From NCBI GenBank assembly GCA_018401495.1, contig JAGYJX010000015.1, positions 430,766 through 494,765 on the forward strand: a stretch of 64,000 nucleotides of DNA, in the 5' to 3' direction. Positions 59,240 to 64,000 of the stretch are shown piece after piece. Under the pieces are notes generated by a model. The model did not search any database. It was not told the origin of the DNA and worked only from the letters and a program-made list of their open reading frames with translations. Every line of letters begins with the position of its first letter. Within the stretch, counting starts at the first letter, position 1. A program made the translations under genes and the position numbers. This DNA is from Rhodospirillaceae bacterium. Its GTDB lineage: Bacteria > Pseudomonadota > Alphaproteobacteria > Thalassobaculales > Thalassobaculaceae.

Positions 59240-60525
59240 CCGACTACGTCGACAGCTACTACGCCCGTACCCGCGCCGACGACCTTCGCCGACCACTGCT
59301 GGATGGCTCGGTGTCGGCCGAGATCGCGGTCATCGGCGGCGGCATGGCCGGGCTCTCGGTAGCGTTGGGGCTGGCCGAGCGCGGCCGTCGGGTGATCGTT
59401 CTCGAGGCGCGCCGGGTCGGCTGGGGCGCCTCGGGACGCAACGGCGGCTTCGTGTCGGCGGGCTTCGCCCTCGGTCCGGCCGACCTCGTGCGAAAGGTCG
59501 GCAAGCCGCGCGCGCAGGAGATGTACCGGCTGACCCAGGATGCGGTCGCGCTGGTCCGGAGGCGCGCCGAAGCCATGGGCGACGCGACGGCGCCGATCGT
59601 CGACGGGATCGCCGGCTGCTCCTGGTTCGACGATCGCGCCGCCATCCAACGCCGGGCCGACTGGATGAACGAGACCTTCGGGGAACGCCGCGAGGTCTGG
59701 GAGCGCGATCGGGTCCGCTCGATCTGGCGCAGCCCGCGCTATTACGACGCGATGTTCAACCCGTCGGCGTTCTCGTTCCACTCGCTCAACTTCACGCGCG
59801 GCACCGCGGCGGCGATCGAGGCGCTTGGTGGCACGATTCACGAAGACACGCCGGTTCGGCATATCGATCTGTCCGGCGAGCCGAAGCGGATCCATACCGA
59901 CCGCGGAACGGTGACCGCGGACCAGGTGGTGGTCTGCTGTTCCGGCTACATCGAGGGGCTGGTCGGCCCGCTGTCGCGCGCGATCCTGCCGATCGGCACC
60001 TACGTCGTGCTGACCGAGCCGGTCGGCGATCGGCTGAAGGATGTCATCGGCGCCCCGAACGGCGTCTCCGACGACCGCTTCGCCAACGACTACTACCGCC
60101 CGCTGCCCGACACCCGCCTGCTGTGGGGCGGCCGGATCAGCCGATGGACCGACCCCCAGGCGCTGTCGGACACCATGATGGGCGATCTGCGGCGAGTGTA
60201 TCCGCAACTTTCCGACCTCAAGGCCGAGGTGGCGTGGCCTGGGACCATGGGCTACGCGGTGCACAAGATGCCGCAGATCGGCCGGTTGCGGCCTGGAGTC
60301 TGGTACAGCCAGGGCTACGGCGGCCATGGCATGGCGACGACGACCATGGGCGGCGAACTGGTGGCCACGGCGATCGCCGAGGATGACGAGCGCTGGCGGA
60401 TGTTCCGGCCGTTCGGCCTGATCCCGGCCGGCGGGCGGCTCGGCACATGGTACGCCCAGGCCGTCTACTGGAGCTATCAGGCGCGCGATGCCTGGAACCT
60501 CTGGCGACAGGGCGCGGGGCGGTAG
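59236..60525 (+). CDS. FAD-dependent amine oxidase/dehydrogenase, PuuB/OrdL-like
   Basis: 429 residues of the D-amino-acid-oxidase (DAO) fold. ADP-binding motif AVIGGGMAGLSVALGLAERG, flavin loop GWGASGRNGGFVSAGFALGP, and the C-terminal WYSQGYGGHGMATTTMGGEL flavin site. This matches gamma-glutamylputrescine oxidase (PuuB)/OrdL-type enzymes. A polyamine or amino-acid substrate is likely but cannot be fixed, as no other puu gene is in the window. Coupled to the upstream FMO-like enzyme. Confidence 0.85.
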   Translation: MTDYVDSYYARTRADDLRRPLLDGSVSAEIAVIGGGMAGLSVALGLAERGRRVIVLEARRVGWGASGRNGGFVSAGFALGPADLVRKVGKPRAQEMYRLTQDAVALVRRRAEAMGDATAPIVDGIAGCSWFDDRAAIQRRADWMNETFGERREVWERDRVRSIWRSPRYYDAMFNPSAFSFHSLNFTRGTAAAIEALGGTIHEDTPVRHIDLSGEPKRIHTDRGTVTADQVVVCCSGYIEGLVGPLSRAILPIGTYVVLTEPVGDRLKDVIGAPNGVSDDRFANDYYRPLPDTRLLWGGRISRWTDPQALSDTMMGDLRRVYPQLSDLKAEVAWPGTMGYAVHKMPQIGRLRPGVWYSQGYGGHGMATTTMGGELVATAIAEDDERWRMFRPFGLIPAGGRLGTWYAQAVYWSYQARDAWNLWRQGAGR

Positions 60526-60600
60526 CCGACCCGCGCCGGCCTTGCCTGGCCGGATGACGGCGGGCTACACCGCTGCCACAAGCGAACGGACGGATCGACC

Positions 60601-62017
60601 GTGACATCGCCCGACACCCCTGCTCCACCGAGTGGCCCCGCCGACCCGATCGGCCTGATCGGCCTCGGCACCATGGGCCGCAACCTGGCCCTCAACCTGG
60701 CCGACCACGGCACGCCGCTGGTCGTCTGGGAGCGCGATCCGCAGCTGGCGGCCCTGGCCCGCGATCAGCTGCCCGCCGGAACGGTCTGGGCGGACAGCCC
60801 GGCCGCCCTGGCCGCCATCCTGCCGGCCCCACGGGCCATCCTGCTGATGGTCACCGCCGGTGCGGCGGTCGACGCGGTGGTCGAGGCGTTGCAGCCGTCG
60901 CTGGCGCCGGGCGATGTCGTCCTGGACGGCGGCAACGCCGACGCCCGCGACACCGCCCGCCGGCAGGCCGGGCTCGCCGGGACGGGGATCGAGCTGATCG
61001 GCCTCGGGGTCTCCGGCGGTGAAGAGGGCGCCCGCTTCGGCCCGGCGCTGATGGCCGGCGGATCGGCCGTCTGCCTGGGCGCGGGTGGCCCCTGTCCTGG
61101 ACGCCATCGCCGCCCGCTCGCCCGACGGCACGCCGTGCTGCGCGCTGCTCGGAACCGGCGCCGCCGGACACTTCGTCAAGACGGTGCACAACGGCATCGA
61201 GTACGCCGTGATGCAGGCGCTGGCCGAAGCCTATGACCTGATGCGACACGGTCTCGGGATGACGCCCGACGCCATCGGCGACGTGTTCGCGCGCTGGAAC
61301 CGCGGATCGCTGGAGAGCTACCTGGTCGAGATCGCCGCCGACGTCGTCCGAACCCGCGACGACGACGGCGCGCCGTTGCTCGACAAGGTGGTGGATCGTG
61401 CCGGGCAGAAGGGCACCGGGCGCTGGGCTTCACTGGCGGCGCTGGACTACGGCGCGCCGGCCCCGACCATCGCCGAGGCGGTGTTCGCGCGCGCGGTGTC
61501 GGCGCGCGGCGACGACCGGCGGGCCCTCGCCGTCTCACCGTCGCCGGTTGTCCTGTCGCTTGAGGATCTCGAATCCGGGCTGGGCGCGGCCACGCTCGCC
61601 GCCTTCGTCCAGGGGTTCGACCTGATCGCCGCGGCCGACGCGGCGGAAGGCTGGTCGGTCGACCAGGCCGCCGTCGCCCGGGTCTGGCGGGCCGGCTGCA
61701 TCCTGCGGGCCGCGCTGCTCGACCGGCTGGCCGAGGCGGCGAGCGCGGTGCCGCCGGGCACACTGCTGCTGCGGGCGCCCGACCTCGGTGCCGAGATGCG
61801 GGCAGCCCTGCCGGGCCTGCGCCGAACCGTCGCGGCGGCGGCGGGCGGCGGTATCGCGGTGCCGGCGATGATGTCGGCGCTGGCCTGGGTCGACGGCATG
61901 TCCCGGGAGCGGGTGCCGGCCGACTTCCTGCAGGGTTTGCGGGACCGCTTCGGTGCCCACCGCTTCGAGCGGACCGATCGTCCGGGCAGCCATCACGCCG
62001 AGTGGAGAGGTCGTTGA
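60601..62017 (+). CDS. gnd: 6-phosphogluconate dehydrogenase, decarboxylating (frame break near 61085)
   Basis: About 471 residues after dropping one G near 61085. GTG start with a Pro-rich lead, then Rossmann GLIGLGTMGRNLALNLADHG, LDGGNADARDTARR, LGVSGGEEGARFGPALMAGG, and after the break FVKTVHNGIEYAVMQALAEA with the catalytic Lys, and VDRAGQKGTGRW. Oxidative decarboxylation of 6-phosphogluconate to ribulose 5-phosphate. The stop overlaps the gntK start, so 6-phosphogluconate made by the kinase next door is the likely source. zwf and pgl are not nearby. Confidence 0.94.
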
Positions 62018-62514
62018 GCGTCGTCGTCCTGATGGGGGTGTCGGGTGTGGGCAAGAGCACCGTCGGCCGCCGCCTGGCCGACGCGCTCGGCTATGGCTAC
62101 GCCGAGGGCGACAGCTACCACCCGGCGGCCAACGTCGAGAAGATGCGGGCCGGACGCCCGCTCGACGACGCCGACCGCTGGCCGTGGTTGCGCGCGATCG
62201 CCGCCGACATCGACCGCTGGCTGGCCGACGGCACCGGCATGGTGGTGGCCTGCTCCGCCCTCAAGCGCGCCTACCGCGACCTGCTGATCGGCGGTCGCCC
62301 GGGCGTCCGGCTGGTCCAGCTCACTGGCGACGAAGCGCTCATCCGCGACCGCATCGCCGCCCGCCGTCACGAATACATGCCACCGGGCCTGCTGGTCAGC
62401 CAACTCGCGACCCTGGAACCGCCGGGTGCCGACGAGCGACCGATCGTGATCGACGTGCGGGACGATCCCGAAGCCTGCGTCGAGGCGATACGCATCGCCC
62501 TGGCCCGCGACTGA
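62014..62514 (+). CDS. gntK: Gluconokinase
   Basis: 166 residues from the TTG at 62014, which overlaps the gnd stop and has GGAGAGG 5 bases upstream; an in-frame GTG at 62002 is the alternative. P-loop GVSGVGKSTV at 8-17. Substrate region EGDSYHPAANVEKMRAGRPL, VACSALKRAYRD, and RRHEYMPPGLLVSQLATLE are GntK family marks. Phosphorylates gluconate to 6-phosphogluconate, feeding Gnd or the Entner-Doudoroff enzymes. Convergent with nnr, with one base between the stop codons. Confidence 0.93.
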   Translation: MSVVVLMGVSGVGKSTVGRRLADALGYGYAEGDSYHPAANVEKMRAGRPLDDADRWPWLRAIAADIDRWLADGTGMVVACSALKRAYRDLLIGGRPGVRLVQLTGDEALIRDRIAARRHEYMPPGLLVSQLATLEPPGADERPIVIDVRDDPEACVEAIRIALARD

Positions 62515-62515
62515 A

Positions 62516-64000
62516 TCAGGGGCGCTCGACCAGCGGCCCGATCCGCTCCACGAGATCCTCGGCGATCACGCTCGATCCGGCGGCACGGCCGGCCTCGCCG
62601 TGAATCCAGGCGCCGGCCGCGGCCGCCTCGAAGGCCGGCGCGCCGCGCGCCAGCAGCCCGCCGATCAAGCCCGCCAGCACGTCGCCGGAACCGGCGGTCG
62701 CCAGCGTCGGCGGGGCGTTGTCGACCAGGACGGCGCGGCCGTCCGGAGCCGCGACCACGGTGTCGGCGCCTTTCAGCAGGACCACCGCGCCCAGCCGCAC
62801 CGCCGCCGCCCGTGCCGCCGCAAGCTTGCCGGTCGCCAGGTCGACATCCGGGAGCAGTCGCCTGAACTCGCCCTCGTGCGGGGTCAGCACGACCGGACCG
62901 GCGATCCGTGCCGCCAGCTCCGAAGCTGCCCCGGCGAAGGCGCCGATGCCGTCGGCGTCGATCAGCACGGCCCGGCCGGTCGACAGCGCCGCCGACACCA
63001 GGGCGCCCGACGACTCCCCGTCGCCGAGACCCGGCCCCACGACCACGCTGGAGAAGCGGGGATCCGCCAGCAGCGCGGCGAGCGTCTCCGGCCCTTCCAT
63101 CTCCCGCACGATGGCGCCCGGCGCGTCGCCGGCGTAGAGCGCGACCGAGTCCGGCGGCACCGCGGCGGTGGCGAGTCCGACACCGGAGCGGCGGGCGGCG
63201 GCGAGCGCCAGACGGGCCGCACCCGCCATCGCTCCGCCGACCACCACCACGTGGCCGCGCCGGTACTTGTGGTCGGAGGGCGAACGCCCCGCCAGCGACC
63301 CGCGCCAGGCCGGCGGACCGTCGACGGCGGTGGGCGGATCGATCACCGCGAGTGCCTCCGCCGGAATGCCGATGTCGCAGACCCGCAGGGTCCCGCAGAG
63401 CGATCGCCCGGGCAGCAGCAGGTGGCCGGGCTTGCGCCGGAAGAAGGTCACCGTCAGGTCGGCCGGTGCGGCGACGCCGCGCACCCGTCCGGTGTCGCCG
63501 TCGACGCCGCTCGGCACATCCACCGCCACCGAAACCGCAAGCCCCGCCGCCACCAGCCGGGCGAGCGCGCTCACCGTTTCGCCGGCGAGTCCGTCCAGGT
63601 CGCGGGTCAGTCCGGCCCCGAACAACGCGTCGACCACCAGGGCGGCGCCGTCCAGCGCCGCCACGCCGACGGGTTCGACCGGCCCCGCCCAAAGGCGCCT
63701 CGCCCAGGCGGCATCGCCGCGCAGTCCGTCCGGATCGCCGAGCGCCGCCACCCGCACGTCCCAGCCATGGTCGGCGAGGTCGCGGGCGACCACCCAGCCA
63801 TCGCCGCCGTTGTTGCCCGGTCCGGCCAGCACCAGAGCCGGCCGCGGGCGATAGCGCCGGCGGATGGCAGTGGCCACGGCGGCACCGGCGGCGGCCATCA
63901 GCGCGGTGCCGCTGATGCCGCCGGCGATCGCGATACCGTCGGCGCGCGCCATCTCGGCGCAGGTCAGCAGCAGTTCGGTGCCGTTCGGGAAGACCGTCAT
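62516..64000 (-). CDS. nnr: Bifunctional NAD(P)H-hydrate epimerase / ADP-dependent dehydratase
   Basis: 494 residues, reaching the window edge; the ATG at 64000 fits the family start but an upstream start cannot be excluded. Repairs hydrated NADH and NADPH. N-terminal epimerase (NnrE): GPGNNGGDGWVVARDL, VDALFGAGL and VDVPSGVDGDTG. C-terminal dehydratase (NnrD): DHKYRRGHVVVVGG, VVGPGLGDG, LTPHEGEFRRL, LLKGADTVVA and the ATP-site motif AGSGDVLAGLIGGLLARG. Both active sites look intact. Confidence 0.96.
   Translation of the reverse strand: MTVFPNGTELLLTCAEMARADGIAIAGGISGTALMAAAGAAVATAIRRRYRPRPALVLAGPGNNGGDGWVVARDLADHGWDVRVAALGDPDGLRGDAAWARRLWAGPVEPVGVAALDGAALVVDALFGAGLTRDLDGLAGETVSALARLVAAGLAVSVAVDVPSGVDGDTGRVRGVAAPADLTVTFFRRKPGHLLLPGRSLCGTLRVCDIGIPAEALAVIDPPTAVDGPPAWRGSLAGRSPSDHKYRRGHVVVVGGAMAGAARLALAAARRSGVGLATAAVPPDSVALYAGDAPGAIVREMEGPETLAALLADPRFSSVVVGPGLGDGESSGALVSAALSTGRAVLIDADGIGAFAGAASELAARIAGPVVLTPHEGEFRRLLPDVDLATGKLAAARAAAVRLGAVVLLKGADTVVAAPDGRAVLVDNAPPTLATAGSGDVLAGLIGGLLARGAPAFEAAAAGAWIHGEAGRAAGSSVIAEDLVERIGPLVERP

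Overview
The window reads as a piece of a high-GC alphaproteobacterial chromosome, most likely from the Rhodospirillales or a neighbouring order. The signs are an E1-beta subunit of pyruvate dehydrogenase that carries its own lipoyl domain, a fused ispDF, the ntrB-ntrC-ntrY-ntrX-trkA-hfq-hflX order, a short type-2 argC, and two PAS_5-type proteins. No rRNA, CRISPR array, prophage, transposase or integrase was seen. This looks like core chromosome with a few accessory patches.

Layout. 0-9.3 kb (+): end of eno, a small membrane protein, ftsB, then pdhA-pdhB-pdhC-lpdA-lipA-ratA (pyruvate to acetyl-CoA, with lipoate synthesis). 9.3-9.7 kb: gene-free patch with at least three copies of a palindromic repeat. 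9.7-11.9 kb (-): ispDF-pgpA-cinA. 12-24.9 kb (+): ccsA-like membrane protein, dusB-ntrB-ntrC, ntrY-ntrX, trkA, a D-amino-acid aminotransferase, a HAD hydrolase, hfq, hflX. 24.9-27.1 kb (+): groES-groEL behind a sigma-70 promoter with a CIRCE operator. 27-31.6 kb: an inositol-monophosphatase-family gene (+), then argC, a Tat-exported phosphoesterase, an SDR and mazG (-). 31.8-35.3 kb (-): an unusual cluster of an ASST-like protein, a membrane-anchored sulfotransferase and a tiny YIGPGAG membrane peptide. 35.3-44.1 kb (-): GNAT, MBL hydrolase, tatD, metG, holB, tmk, dacA, rlpA, mltB (DNA replication, tRNA charging, peptidoglycan remodelling). 44.3-48 kb: PAS_5 protein, a fusion of a substrate-binding-like domain to a TRIC channel, tRNA-Ser(UGA), a CMD-family protein and a second PAS_5 protein. 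48-52.3 kb: opgG and opgH (periplasmic glucans) with an antisense lipoprotein gene between them. 52.5-57.6 kb: small ORF, phoD, panE, TPR protein, pentapeptide-repeat protein. 57.8-64 kb: two overlapping flavoprotein genes, gnd-gntK (gluconate / pentose phosphate) and nnrE-nnrD (NAD(P)H repair).

Caveat. I count about 37 single-base frame breaks, about 32 of them +1, and 23 lie between 9.8 and 24.8 kb. They hit genes that cannot plausibly all be dead (hfq, ispDF, pgpA, ntrBCYX, trkA, hflX), and removing or adding one base restores family-typical proteins each time. They are best read as consensus errors in the assembly. I annotate each such locus as one CDS and give the break position.
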